A DNA stretch of 39,774 nucleotides, taken from assembly GCA_014377775.1 (NCBI GenBank), contig JACMOW010000113.1, positions 1-39,774 of the forward strand, written 5' to 3'. Position 1 is the stretch's first letter. Each line of letters opens with the position of its first letter. The notes under the pieces were generated by a model that was given only the letters and a program-made list of their open reading frames with translations, was not told the DNA's origin and did no database searches. Source of the stretch: Pedobacter sp. Lineage in GTDB: Bacteria; Bacteroidota; Bacteroidia; Sphingobacteriales; Sphingobacteriaceae. The position numbers and the translations under genes were made by a program. This document shows positions 18,829-27,978 of the stretch, in pieces.

Positions 18829-20691
18829 CTATTTTAATTCGAATATTAAAGTAGTTTGTGCGGGTATAATTATCGTTTTAAGTACTAAAAGCTGATTTGA
18901 AACAATGTCTAATCCCGATTTTGCAGTTAAAATTCTTTCTTGATATCGATCTGTTGAAATAGATTTTTCAGTGGTATTGCTATTCATTATTACCATTACT
19001 GTTTTGGTATTATTGTATCTGAAATAGACATATATACCATCTTCAGGAATAAATTGCATCATTTTTCCAGTTTGTAATACTGGATTATTTTTTCTGTAAT
19101 TGGCAATTGTTTTTAAATAATTGAAAGCTTCATTTTCTTTGTTTGTTCTGCCTTGGGCGGTAAACTTATTTTTCTTGTCTTCTTCCCATCCTCCTGGAAA
19201 ATCACTACGTACTAAACCATCCGGACTAGCGAAATTTTTCATTAAAATTTCGGTGCCATAGTATAGTTGTGGAATTCCTCTAGTAGTTAGTAACCATGCT
19301 AAGCCCGATTTATACTTATTAAAATCTTCGCCTACAACAGAATAAAATCTACTTAAGTCATGATTATCAAGAAAAACAACATTTCTGGTTGGATCCTCGT
19401 AAAGGAAATCGTTTGCAAATGTGTTATATAGCTTTACCACACCATCCATCCATCCAAATTTGCCATTTAAAGCTTCATTTATCCCCCAAAGTGCCTGAAA
19501 ATCCGTTACACCTTGTAGTTTGGTATCAAAACCTTGATTAATTTTATTACCCGTTGTAAAATAAGCTTGATTTGGCACACCATGTACCCAAGTTTCCCCA
19601 AAAAATGTAATCTTGGGATATTCTGCTGTGATCTCCTTTGCCCATTCAGCCATATATTTTTGGTCGTTGTAGGCATATGTGTCTAAACGAAAACCATCCA
19701 AGCCTGCGTATTCCACCCACCAAATATGGCTTTGAGTGATATAATTTTTAACGTATGAATTATGATGATTCATGTCTGGCATGTGCTTATCAAACCACCC
19801 ATTTTCCATTAATTCTTTATCTGCTTTTGCAACATAAGGATCCATGTGCACTTGTTCCCTGTAAGTAGTTTTGGTGAATTTTGGCCATTGATTAACCCAG
19901 TCTTTCATAGGCATATCTTTAATGGTAAAATGTTCTGTACCGATATGATTATGAACCAAGTCCTTAATTACTTTCATGCCACGTTTGTGCGATTCAATTA
20001 CTAATTTTTTATAATCTTCATTTGTACCAAACCTGCGGTCAATTTTATAATTTTCGGTATTGGCATAACCGTGATAGGATGTTTTTGGTTGATCATTTTC
20101 AAGAACAGGATTAAGCCAAAGTGTTGTAATCCCCAAATCTTTTAAGTAGTCAAGGTGATTAATAATTCCTTGAATATCGCCTCCATGACGGTAATACATA
20201 CTGTCTCTATTGAGTGCCATTTCTTGCATTCCTTCAATCACATCATTGTGCTTATCGCCATTCGAAAATCGATCAGGCATGATGAGATAAATTAGGTCTG
20301 AGTTATCAACCCCTTGATGGAGATTGAGGCTTTTATCTTTTTGTTTTAATTCGTAAGTATAAATTAATTTTTTCCCATTCTGATTAAATTCAATTGGAAA
20401 TTTGCCTGCTTTGGCGGTTGATGAAATTTCAACATCTAGAAAAAGATAGTTAGGGTTGTCAACTTTATTTACTTTAACCAATTTTACACCAGGATAAATT
20501 AAAAGAACAGTAGTTGATGCAATATTAGCTCCATGAACTAGCAATTGAAGTTTAGGTTGCTTCATTCCAGTAAACCAGAACATGGGCTCAATACGTTCTA
20601 ATTGTACCTTATTAGTTTGTGCTTTTAAAATAATTGGCGATAAAATAAATAGCCATAAAATCCAATGTTTTAAGAAGTTAAAAATTTTCAT
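18829..20691 (-). CDS. susA: SusA-like periplasmic neopullulanase/cyclomaltodextrinase (GH13)
   Basis: A 620-residue exported GH13 enzyme. The signal peptide (about 1-25) ends in LKAQ. An N-terminal beta-sandwich (about 27-115, PMFWFTGMKQPKLQLLVHG) is the Cyc-maltodextrin N domain typical of SusA. The catalytic barrel carries DLVHNH (about 244-249), GFRLDTYAYND with nucleophile D337, FFGETW with acid/base E366, and FLDNHDLSRF with D445. The C-terminal beta domain ends near residue 620, matching the family length. It cuts maltodextrins or cyclodextrins in the periplasm. It is the first gene of the minus-strand operon and lies downstream of the 32-base palindrome. An ATG three codons upstream (20700) is also possible. 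The name is by similarity. Confidence 0.9.
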   Translation of the reverse strand: MKIFNFLKHWILWLFILSPIILKAQTNKVQLERIEPMFWFTGMKQPKLQLLVHGANIASTTVLLIYPGVKLVKVNKVDNPNYLFLDVEISSTAKAGKFPIEFNQNGKKLIYTYELKQKDKSLNLHQGVDNSDLIYLIMPDRFSNGDKHNDVIEGMQEMALNRDSMYYRHGGDIQGIINHLDYLKDLGITTLWLNPVLENDQPKTSYHGYANTENYKIDRRFGTNEDYKKLVIESHKRGMKVIKDLVHNHIGTEHFTIKDMPMKDWVNQWPKFTKTTYREQVHMDPYVAKADKELMENGWFDKHMPDMNHHNSYVKNYITQSHIWWVEYAGLDGFRLDTYAYNDQKYMAEWAKEITAEYPKITFFGETWVHGVPNQAYFTTGNKINQGFDTKLQGVTDFQALWGINEALNGKFGWMDGVVKLYNTFANDFLYEDPTRNVVFLDNHDLSRFYSVVGEDFNKYKSGLAWLLTTRGIPQLYYGTEILMKNFASPDGLVRSDFPGGWEEDKKNKFTAQGRTNKENEAFNYLKTIANYRKNNPVLQTGKMMQFIPEDGIYVYFRYNNTKTVMVIMNSNTTEKSISTDRYQERILTAKSGLDIVSNQLLVLKTIIIPAQTTLIFELK

Positions 20692-20700
20692 GTTTAACAT

Positions 20701-21166
20701 TTTTTAAGTCTATAAATTTGGTTATCTATTTCTAGATTATATATAATTTCTAATTTACATTAGTTAATTACATTTCAAAATATTTTTTTCAAAATATAAT
20801 TTTGGCCTATTTCTCAGTAATAAAATGAATAAATCTAGCTTAGATGTTCAATCAATTAATAGGTAAAATTTAATTAAATTCTACCATTAACTAATTGAAT
20901 AATAAATATATATCGCATATTTATCAGTATTTAATGTGTTATTTTTACACTAAGTTATACCATCATTAATTATTCAAAGTATTCTAAGTCATAAATGTTT
21001 AAAAAATGATTTATTTTCGGGAACGTTCCCGAAAATAAATTCGAATTGTGCTTTTTTTGCATAAATCCTCAAAACTTTTTTAAAATATAACTGAAAATTT
21101 GGATGCAGAAACACCTTGTTTTTCGCCCATTATTTGTCAGTCTACTGTAGGATTTTCAATGATAAA
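20701..21166. other. AT-rich non-coding region upstream of the starch operon
   Basis: About 465 bases between the bioB stop and the first starch gene. It has no gene. It is extremely AT-rich between 20740 and 21000 and must carry the operon promoter on the minus strand, although no exact TAnnTTTG was found. The one prominent element is the palindrome at 21009-21040. The stretch is long enough for an untranslated leader of up to about 300 bases. Confidence 0.6.
21009..21040. promoter_or_regulatory. 32-base perfect palindrome, probable LacI-type operator
   Basis: Sixteen bases on each side of 21024/21025 are perfectly complementary, with core CGGGAACGTTCCCG. A central CG inside AACGTT is the hallmark of LacI/CcpA-type operators, which often control maltose genes. 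It lies 318 bases before the susA ATG used here and 126 bases beyond the bioB stop. It could instead, or also, form a hairpin that ends bioB transcription, since a T-run (CATTTTTT on the minus strand) follows it. The repressor gene is not in the window. Confidence 0.6.
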
Positions 21167-22171
21167 TTATGCTAAAATCTCTTGCGCATTCAAGGTATTT
21201 TGAGGTCTTCCATTTTTGAACGCTTCTCTTGTTTTTAGTCCAAGCAATTCAAACATCACCATGTCATCTGCAAAAGCAGGATTTGGCGTAGTTAATAATT
21301 TATCGCCTGCAAAAATAGAACTTGCACCAGCCATAAAGCAAAAGGCCTGTTCTAAAGTGCTCATTTCATTTCTTCCAGCACTTAATCTAACTACCGAATT
21401 TGGCATTATAAGTCTAGCTGTTGCAATCATCCGTACCATGTCCCAAATGGCTACACGGGGTTGATTTTCTAATGGTGTACCTTTTACGGGTACAAGGGCA
21501 TTAACAGGAACAGATTCAGGGTGTTTCTCCATATTTGCTAAGGTTTGTAGCATGGCTATTCGATCTTCAATGGTTTCTCCTAAACCAATAATTCCACCAC
21601 TGCAAACCGTTAATTTAGCTTTACGCACATTTTTAATCGTGTTTAAGCGATCATCATAGGTACGTGTAGATATAATTCGTTTATAATCATCTTCAGAAGT
21701 ATCAATGTTGTGATTATAGGCATATAACCCCGCATCAGCCAAACGCTGGGCTTGATTTTCGCTTAACATCCCCAAGGTGCAACACACCTCCATATCCATC
21801 TCATTAACCGCTTTAACCATTTCAATTACACGGTCGAAATCGCGATTATCTCGTACCTCTCGCCACGCCGCACCCATACACAAACGAGAAGCTCCGCCTG
21901 CTTTGGCTTTTACAGCAGCACTTACTACCTCACCGATTTGCATTAATGGTTGCACTTCTAAATCGGTATGGTAACGGGCTGCCTGTGGACAATAAGAACA
22001 ATCTTCGGCACAGCCGCCAGTTTTAATTGAAATTAATGAACTAATTTGAACCTCATTATAATCCTTTTGAGCACGATGAATACTTGCAGCTTCGTACACC
22101 AAATCTAAAAATGGTTTGTGATAAATGGCTGAAATTTCTTCTTTGGTCCAATCGTGTTTTAATACTTGCAT
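21167..22171 (-). CDS. bioB: Biotin synthase
   Basis: A 334-residue radical-SAM enzyme that inserts sulfur into dethiobiotin, the last step of biotin synthesis. The radical-SAM cluster motif [10 protein letters not shown] gives C54, C58 and C61. Downstream family motifs include LCMGAAWR, the YNHNIDTS segment and RLSAGRNEM, whose arginine helps bind the second iron-sulfur cluster. It is 50 bases downstream of mgtE on the same strand, but function links it to no neighbour; no other bio gene is present. Length and start (MQVLKHDW) match the family. Confidence 0.98.
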   Translation of the reverse strand: MQVLKHDWTKEEISAIYHKPFLDLVYEAASIHRAQKDYNEVQISSLISIKTGGCAEDCSYCPQAARYHTDLEVQPLMQIGEVVSAAVKAKAGGASRLCMGAAWREVRDNRDFDRVIEMVKAVNEMDMEVCCTLGMLSENQAQRLADAGLYAYNHNIDTSEDDYKRIISTRTYDDRLNTIKNVRKAKLTVCSGGIIGLGETIEDRIAMLQTLANMEKHPESVPVNALVPVKGTPLENQPRVAIWDMVRMIATARLIMPNSVVRLSAGRNEMSTLEQAFCFMAGASSIFAGDKLLTTPNPAFADDMVMFELLGLKTREAFKNGRPQNTLNAQEILA

Positions 22172-22221
22172 ATTTTTGAGTTGTACGTTTTAAGTGCTAA
22201 GTTATAGTTCTACATTTTGTT

Positions 22222-23571
22222 TTACAAAAGCAATTTACTTGCTAGTCCTAGTAATAGTAAAAATCCGAAAACATCGGTAAAGGTAGTAATGATAATTGAG
22301 GAGGCAATAGCAGGATCGATCCCTACCCGTTTTAAAATTAACGGAATTCCAGCTCCAGTAAATCCTGCGATAATTAAATTTCCAGTCATGGCCATAAAAA
22401 TAACTAAACCTAACATGGGGTTAGAGTCGAAAAAGTAGGCGAAAGCAAAAACAATTAAGCCAGTAACTGAGCCGTTAATTAGCCCTACGGTAAACTCTTT
22501 CAAAACCGTTCTATAGGCTTGGTTATCTGTTAAATCGTATAATGAGATACGCCTAACTGTTACTGCAAGTGCCTGCGTTGCAGCATTACCTCCCATGCCG
22601 GCAATGATAACCATATAGGCTGATAAAACGCTCAAATGGGCTAGGGTACTTGCATAATGTCTAACTACTGCCGAAGCCAAAAATGCTGTTCCTAGGTTAA
22701 TGATTAGCCAAGGTAAACGTGATTTAACTGCTTCAACCCAATTACCACTCAATTCCTCATCTTCAGAAACCCCAGATATTTTAAGGAAATCTTCTGTATT
22801 TTCGTCTTCTAATACATCAATCACATCATCGAAGGTAACGCGACCTAAGAGTTTCATATCCCCATCAACAACAGGAATACTTGTTAAATTATACTGTGAA
22901 ATTAGTTTTGCTACTTCTTCTTGATCGGTTTCTGGTCTAACGTATACCACGTCAGACTTAACCATTTCTGTGATTTTAGCATTACCTTTTGCTTTTATAA
23001 TATCTTTTAACGAAACAATACCTTTAAAGGTATTTTCATCATCAATAACAAAAACCGTATAAAATTCTTCAATTTCTTCGCTTTGGCGGATAATTTCATC
23101 TATCGCATCTTTTTTTGTGAGGTTTAGGTTAATTCGGATAAACTCAGTATTCATCAATCCACCTGCGGTTTCCTCATCGTAACGCATTAAATTTCTAATG
23201 TTTGAAGCGTCGTCTTCGCTCAAATCTTCAAGAATTTCTTTCTGCTCGTGCTCTTCTAGCTGTGAAATAATATCAGTCGCGTCATCATAATCGAGCTCCT
23301 CTACTATTTCAGTACGTTTATCTGGATGTAATTGAAGTAATAATTCTTCCGGATGCGCCTCTTCATGCATTTCAGAAATTACTTCTGAAGCAATTTCTAC
23401 ATCAAGTAGATTGATAATGCGTTGACGATCTTCCTTACTAATGCTTTCAAATAAAATAGCGATTTCCGAGGCATGGTATTCCCCAAGCGTAGCTTTAAGT
23501 TGTTCATTATCACCCCCTATTGCTTGCTTTAAATTGGAAACGTCTGTTTTATCTAAATCAAATGATTGCAT
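22222..23571 (-). CDS. mgtE: Magnesium transporter MgtE
   Basis: A 449-residue inner-membrane Mg2+ channel. It has the three MgtE parts in order: an acidic N domain (residues about 15-135), a pair of CBS domains (about 140-260, with VVDGDMKLLGRVTFDDVIDVL) and a membrane domain of five helices (about 290-449) with the pore region GGNAATQALAVTVR. The N and CBS domains sense Mg2+ and gate the pore. It follows corA by 33 bases, so the two Mg2+ transport systems are probably co-transcribed. Full length, no anomaly. Confidence 0.96.
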   Translation of the reverse strand: MQSFDLDKTDVSNLKQAIGGDNEQLKATLGEYHASEIAILFESISKEDRQRIINLLDVEIASEVISEMHEEAHPEELLLQLHPDKRTEIVEELDYDDATDIISQLEEHEQKEILEDLSEDDASNIRNLMRYDEETAGGLMNTEFIRINLNLTKKDAIDEIIRQSEEIEEFYTVFVIDDENTFKGIVSLKDIIKAKGNAKITEMVKSDVVYVRPETDQEEVAKLISQYNLTSIPVVDGDMKLLGRVTFDDVIDVLEDENTEDFLKISGVSEDEELSGNWVEAVKSRLPWLIINLGTAFLASAVVRHYASTLAHLSVLSAYMVIIAGMGGNAATQALAVTVRRISLYDLTDNQAYRTVLKEFTVGLINGSVTGLIVFAFAYFFDSNPMLGLVIFMAMTGNLIIAGFTGAGIPLILKRVGIDPAIASSIIITTFTDVFGFLLLLGLASKLLL

Positions 23572-23604
23572 ACCCTGCTAAGATATAAATAATTTAGTCT
23601 AACC

Positions 23605-24723
23605 CTACTTAAACCAACCCTTACGCCAAAAATAAATCACCTGAAAAACAGCGATGATTCCCATTCCGATCATAGTATACAAATAACCATGTTCTTGATA
23701 CAACTCTGGCATGTTTTGAGGTAAAATTTTACCGGTAGTGGGATCTTCCCTACTAAAATTCATGCCATAAATACCAGCTACGAAAGTTAATGGAATAAAA
23801 ATAGATGAAATGATGGTTAGCACCTTCATGATCTCATTCATACGGTTGCTAATAATCGAAAGGTACATATCAATATTACTGGCCGAGATTTCTTTCAATG
23901 ACTCGATCATGTCTATGATCTGAATACAATGATCATAAGCATCACGAATATAAACTTTGGTTTGCTCACCAATTAACTTGCTATCGGTTCTCAAAATATC
24001 GTTTACTTTATCGCGCTCGGGCCAAGCAATACGCCGCAACGTAATTAAATTTCGTTTAATTAGCTGGGTATCATACATGATGGATTTGTCGGGTTTTGCT
24101 AATAATCGATCTTCAATATTATCTAGTTCCTCACTCCAAGTGCCTAAAACTGTGAAATATTGATCAATAATCATATCCATCAGCGCATACATTAAATAAC
24201 TGCTTCCGCCAATCCTAATGTTCCCTTTGCCAATTTCTAGACGCTTACGAACGGGTTGTAAGCAATCTTCATATTTATCTTGAAATGTAAATAAAATATT
24301 TTTCGTTAAAATAAACGATAATTGCTCATTCTCTAAATTATTTTCAGCATCGAGAAATAACATTCTACTAATGGCAAAATCATATTCACCATATTCTTCG
24401 TATTTAGGGCGCTGGTAAGTAGTAGTAATATCCTCAACAATGAGTTTGTTAATGTTATATTCCTTCATTAACGTTTCAAACAATTCAACAGATTTAAACC
24501 CCTTAATCTCTACCCAATAGGTAAAATTATTATCTTTTGTTAGTCGTTTCACATCTATTAAGCGTTCAATTTTCCTTATAATATATGTGTCAGCATTATA
24601 AGTATAAAGCGAAATCCTGGGTTCGAGCGAGTTTTCGTCCACATAAACTGTACCCGGACTTGTTCCTGGGCTGGGTAGTACATAGCGAGCTTTTTTACGT
24701 TTATGATGAGATGGTTTGGCCAT
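23605..24723 (-). CDS. corA: CorA-type magnesium/cobalt transporter
   Basis: A 372-residue inner-membrane channel. The large N-terminal cytoplasmic domain is followed by two C-terminal helices with the signature GMN in GIYGMNFS (residues 319-322 for YGMN). The short basic C-terminus ends WRKGWFK, as in bacterial CorA. The protein acts as a pentamer and imports Mg2+, with Co2+ or Ni2+ as possible substrates. It starts 2 bases after the stop of the WbqC-like gene and precedes mgtE. The basic N-terminal tail (HHKRKKARYV) is common in Bacteroidota members. Confidence 0.95.
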   Translation of the reverse strand: MAKPSHHKRKKARYVLPSPGTSPGTVYVDENSLEPRISLYTYNADTYIIRKIERLIDVKRLTKDNNFTYWVEIKGFKSVELFETLMKEYNINKLIVEDITTTYQRPKYEEYGEYDFAISRMLFLDAENNLENEQLSFILTKNILFTFQDKYEDCLQPVRKRLEIGKGNIRIGGSSYLMYALMDMIIDQYFTVLGTWSEELDNIEDRLLAKPDKSIMYDTQLIKRNLITLRRIAWPERDKVNDILRTDSKLIGEQTKVYIRDAYDHCIQIIDMIESLKEISASNIDMYLSIISNRMNEIMKVLTIISSIFIPLTFVAGIYGMNFSREDPTTGKILPQNMPELYQEHGYLYTMIGMGIIAVFQVIYFWRKGWFK

Positions 24724-24725
24724 TT

Positions 24726-25334
24726 TTAAAGATATATTTTTGTTTGTGGACCTTGGTTAAACAACAAATCGACGATGCTTAAGTTTGGGATGAAGGCATT
24801 ACGATCGCTAAATACTTGAAAATATGCTTTCATATTAACCTCATGAATGTTGTTCTTGCTAAATTTATTTCTAAAGTCTAATTCATGGGCAATTTGGCTT
24901 TCATAATCAACAGTATAATTAACCGTTGGGTTAATTTTCATTTGCTTAAAAATCCAATTCAATAACTCTACGTTAAAATCGAACAAAAAAGTATATTTCT
25001 TTTCGTAAAATGGAACTAAGCCATCTTCATAAAACTCAAAATAAGCAGAACTCCGATAGCAGGTTTGAAGGCTTAACCAATGTAATCGCTGCCATTTCGC
25101 ATCGTAACTAAGTTTTACATCCTTCATTCGCGTATGGTTTTTCGAACCCTTTACAACTGGTAAAGTCAAATCTAATTTGCCGTCGGGCGATGAAATTGTA
25201 GCTCGACTTCGATAGGTTTGTTTAGGCAAATGCTCTTGCTTTTCGATTAAGAATTCGAAATTGTGTTCTTTTATGGCAGTAAAATAACTTACAGGTGGAA
25301 GATAAAAAAGGGGAAAAATAGCTGAACTTTGCAT
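24726..25334 (-). CDS. WbqC-like family protein
   Basis: A 202-residue soluble protein of the WbqC-like family, seen in the PLFYLPPVSYF N-terminus, the KQTYRSRATI segment, LPVVKGSKNHT and the WQRLHWLSLQTCYRSSAYFE block. Members occur in polysaccharide and O-antigen loci of some bacteria, but the biochemical role is not established. The reading frame stays open to 25403, but the N-terminus used here (MQSSAIFPLF, ATG at 25334) fits the family and avoids overlap with the divergent acyltransferase. It is probably the first gene of the corA-mgtE transcript. Confidence 0.82.
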   Translation of the reverse strand: MQSSAIFPLFYLPPVSYFTAIKEHNFEFLIEKQEHLPKQTYRSRATISSPDGKLDLTLPVVKGSKNHTRMKDVKLSYDAKWQRLHWLSLQTCYRSSAYFEFYEDGLVPFYEKKYTFLFDFNVELLNWIFKQMKINPTVNYTVDYESQIAHELDFRNKFSKNNIHEVNMKAYFQVFSDRNAFIPNLSIVDLLFNQGPQTKIYL

Positions 25335-25343
25335 TTGATATTT

Positions 25344-25351
25344 TATGTTTG
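25344..25351 (+). promoter_or_regulatory. Bacteroidota -7 promoter element of the acyltransferase gene
   Basis: TATGTTTG matches TAnnTTTG exactly. The ATG at 25345 lies inside it, so the better start is the ATG at 25372, about 20 bases downstream. No clear -33 element was seen. Confidence 0.45.
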
Positions 25352-25371
25352 CATTCTTGGCGTCCAAATTA

Positions 25372-26241
25372 ATGATTAAAAAAGGCTTTTCACATATTGG
25401 CATCTTCTTTTTGTATGTTTTATCGCTGTTACCACTATCAGTACTCCATTTTTTTGCCAGATTACTGTATTATCCATTGTATTATGTTGTTGGTTATCGA
25501 AAAAAGGTAGTACGTGAAAATTTAGAGAAATCATTCCCTACAAAAGATAGCAAAGAAATTATTCGAATCGAAAAAACCTTTTATAAATATTTCGTTGATT
25601 TAGTTTTCGAAATCATTAAGATGTCAACAATTTCTAAAAAAGAACTATTAAAACGTGTTAAATTTAAAAATTTAGTGCAGATAGAAGCATATTTTAGCAA
25701 GGGCGAAAGTGTTTTAGCTTGTACTGGTCACTACGGAAACTGGGAGTTATGCATGTTAGCTTTAGGAGCAAGTTTATCTGCACCTGAATATGTGATTTAT
25801 AAACCATTAAGTAATCAGATCTTTGAAAATTGGTTTCTGAGGATTAGAACCCGTTTTGGAAATATTTTTATCGCTATGCGACAAACCCTACGAATGGTTA
25901 TCTCTACCAAAAATAGCCCTACCATGTTTTGTTTTGCAAGCGATCAAACTCCCACTCGCGAAGAAGCACAATATACTTTAAACTTCTTAAACCAGCCCAC
26001 GGCAGTTTTATTAGGTCTGGAAAAAATAGCTTTACAAACCAATCGTCCTGTATTTTTCTTTGATGTAATTAGTTTAAAACGTGGCTATTACGAAATAGAT
26101 TGCCTACCCTTATGCTTGGATCCAAAAGCAACTGAGGGACATGAAATAACCGATCTTCTTTTTAAGTTTTTAGAAAAAAGAATAACTGTATCACCTCCTT
26201 TTTGGTTATGGAGCCACAGGAGATGGAAACTAAACAAATAA
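25372..26241 (+). CDS. LpxL-like lipid A / lysophospholipid acyltransferase
   Basis: A 289-residue membrane-bound acyltransferase of the LpxL/HtrB family. An N-terminal hydrophobic helix (about 8-40) is followed by the basic patch YRKKVVRENLEKSFP. The catalytic motif is CTGHYGNWEL, giving the H-x4-E pair H120 and E125. Such enzymes add a secondary acyl chain to lipid A from acyl-ACP at the inner face of the inner membrane; some relatives acylate other lipids. The start at 25372 (MIKKGFSHIG) fits the family better than the ATG at 25345. The next gene follows after 2 bases. Confidence 0.88.
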   Translation: MIKKGFSHIGIFFLYVLSLLPLSVLHFFARLLYYPLYYVVGYRKKVVRENLEKSFPTKDSKEIIRIEKTFYKYFVDLVFEIIKMSTISKKELLKRVKFKNLVQIEAYFSKGESVLACTGHYGNWELCMLALGASLSAPEYVIYKPLSNQIFENWFLRIRTRFGNIFIAMRQTLRMVISTKNSPTMFCFASDQTPTREEAQYTLNFLNQPTAVLLGLEKIALQTNRPVFFFDVISLKRGYYEIDCLPLCLDPKATEGHEITDLLFKFLEKRITVSPPFWLWSHRRWKLNK

Positions 26242-26243
26242 AT

Positions 26244-27260
26244 ATGCAACCTAGTGTAGCCGTAGTGATTTTAAATTGGAATGGTAAAGCATTGTTGGAA
26301 CGTTTTTTACCAAGTGTAATGGCTACCGAGTACCCCAATTTACAGATTATTTTAGGTGATAATGCTTCTACCGATGATTCGATTGCTTATGTCAAAAGTA
26401 ATTTTCCTGCTGTAAGTATTGTAAAGAACGATCAAAATTACGGTTATGCTGGTGGTTATAATCATGTTTTATCATCCATAGTGGCCGATTATTTTGTTTT
26501 ACTTAACTCTGATGTTGAAGTGCCTGTGAATTGGATACAACCAGTGATTAATTTGATGCAAAGCGATGAGAAAATTGTTGTAGCACAGCCAAAAATTAAG
26601 TGGCAACAGCAAAAAAATCAATTCGAATATGCGGGTGCTGCTGGCGGATTTTTAGATTTACATGGTTATCCTTTTTGTCGTGGGCGAATTTTTGATAGTG
26701 TTGAGAATGATAATAATCAATACGATACCAATATTGATATTTTTTGGGCAAGTGGTGCTGCATTTTTCATTAAAAGTAAGGCTTGGGCAGCAGTTAATGG
26801 ATTGGATGCCGATTTATTTGCCCATATGGAAGAAATTGACTTGTGCTGGCGTCTTAAAAACTTAGGCTATCGGATTGTATGCTGTACAGATACAGAAGTT
26901 TATCATTTGGGGGGAGGAACATTAAATGCCAATAATCCTTATAAAACCTATCTTAATTTTCGAAATAATTTGGTGATAATGCAGAAGAATTTGCCATCAG
27001 ATGATATGTATTTCCGAATATTTGTTAGGATTTGGTTCGATTTTGCAGCATGGTTGCAATATTTACTAAAAGGAAAATTCCAATTTTCGATGGCCATTTC
27101 AAAGGCACACTTTCACTTCTTTCGAGATATAAATCGCAATGCACGAAAAAGAAATAAACTTCAGATCCCCTATTTAAATCATACAGGTGTGTTTAAATAT
27201 AGTATTGTATATGCCTTTTTTATTGATAAAATCAGAAGCTTTAATCAATTACGCTGGTAA
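26244..27260 (+). CDS. Family 2 glycosyltransferase
   Basis: A 338-residue cytoplasmic, probably membrane-associated GT2 enzyme. It opens with VAVVILNWNGKALLERF, then LGDNASTDDS (nucleotide binding) and LLNSDVEVP (D-x-D-type metal site, about residue 82). The acceptor/catalytic region is HMEEIDLCWRLKNLGYRI. These are the features of rhamnosyl/GlcNAc-type GT2 enzymes that build cell-surface glycans; donor and acceptor are unknown. I start at ATG 26244, 2 bases after the acyltransferase stop. Upstream in-frame starts (26202 TTG, 26208, 26223) would overlap it. Its stop abuts the convergent gene with no gap. Confidence 0.9.
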   Translation: MQPSVAVVILNWNGKALLERFLPSVMATEYPNLQIILGDNASTDDSIAYVKSNFPAVSIVKNDQNYGYAGGYNHVLSSIVADYFVLLNSDVEVPVNWIQPVINLMQSDEKIVVAQPKIKWQQQKNQFEYAGAAGGFLDLHGYPFCRGRIFDSVENDNNQYDTNIDIFWASGAAFFIKSKAWAAVNGLDADLFAHMEEIDLCWRLKNLGYRIVCCTDTEVYHLGGGTLNANNPYKTYLNFRNNLVIMQKNLPSDDMYFRIFVRIWFDFAAWLQYLLKGKFQFSMAISKAHFHFFRDINRNARKRNKLQIPYLNHTGVFKYSIVYAFFIDKIRSFNQLRW

Positions 27261-27971
27261 TTATAGTTGCTCTTGAATTGTCTTTTCGATCCAGTGTAAG
27301 GTATTGGGTGCTAATCCAACTGTACTAAATTTAATTAATCCATCTTTTCCAATAATTACGTGTGTTGGATAACTTTTTACCCCATGTTTATCAGAAAAAT
27401 ATCTTCCATCAGCGACAATATTATAATCAAAAGGCATAATTTTTTGAAAATTCTTTAACTCAAATTCTTGATCTAGCGCTATTGCGATAAAAACCACATT
27501 TGGGTTATCTTTGTATTTTTTTACCAATTCGTTTAATTCGGGAATTTCTTTTTTACACGGCGGACAATTAATAAACCAAAAATTGATTACATAAACTTTG
27601 TCCGTTATAGTTTTTAAATCAAACTTATTTCCATTGATCGCTTTAATTCTATCCCCCCTAAATTTCTCCCCTTCTTTAAAAGCGTCACTAACTCTGGGTT
27701 TTGCCATTGTTAAGATCATGGCTTTTTTCCTCTCGGCAGCACTTTTTATCTGCTCAGGAGTTAATCTAAACAAAATAAATTCTCCACCATTATCTGGCTT
27801 AATACTATATTGCCCCGATTCTAAAAGTTTATTCCAAATCTCGGCTGTATAAACTGTGCCATCGGCATCTTTAACTATCGATTGCTTATCTAATTTGATG
27901 CTCGTTTTCACTTGTTGTGCAGTGCTATTAAATGCAATAAAAAAGGCAATCATCATTAAAAATTTCTTCAT
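27261..27971 (-). CDS. Secreted TlpA-like thioredoxin-fold protein
   Basis: A 236-residue exported thiol-disulfide protein. The signal peptide covers about residues 1-18. The thioredoxin fold occupies about 100-236, with active-site C136-P-P-C139 in WFINCPPCKKEIPEL and the cis-proline loop SYPTHVI. About 80 residues of unassigned sequence precede the fold. It probably reduces or isomerises disulfides in the periplasm; the partner is unknown. It lies 7 bases after aroQ on the same strand, so it is likely co-transcribed, though no functional link is apparent. Confidence 0.9.
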   Translation of the reverse strand: MKKFLMMIAFFIAFNSTAQQVKTSIKLDKQSIVKDADGTVYTAEIWNKLLESGQYSIKPDNGGEFILFRLTPEQIKSAAERKKAMILTMAKPRVSDAFKEGEKFRGDRIKAINGNKFDLKTITDKVYVINFWFINCPPCKKEIPELNELVKKYKDNPNVVFIAIALDQEFELKNFQKIMPFDYNIVADGRYFSDKHGVKSYPTHVIIGKDGLIKFSTVGLAPNTLHWIEKTIQEQL

Positions 27972-27978
27972 CTCATTA

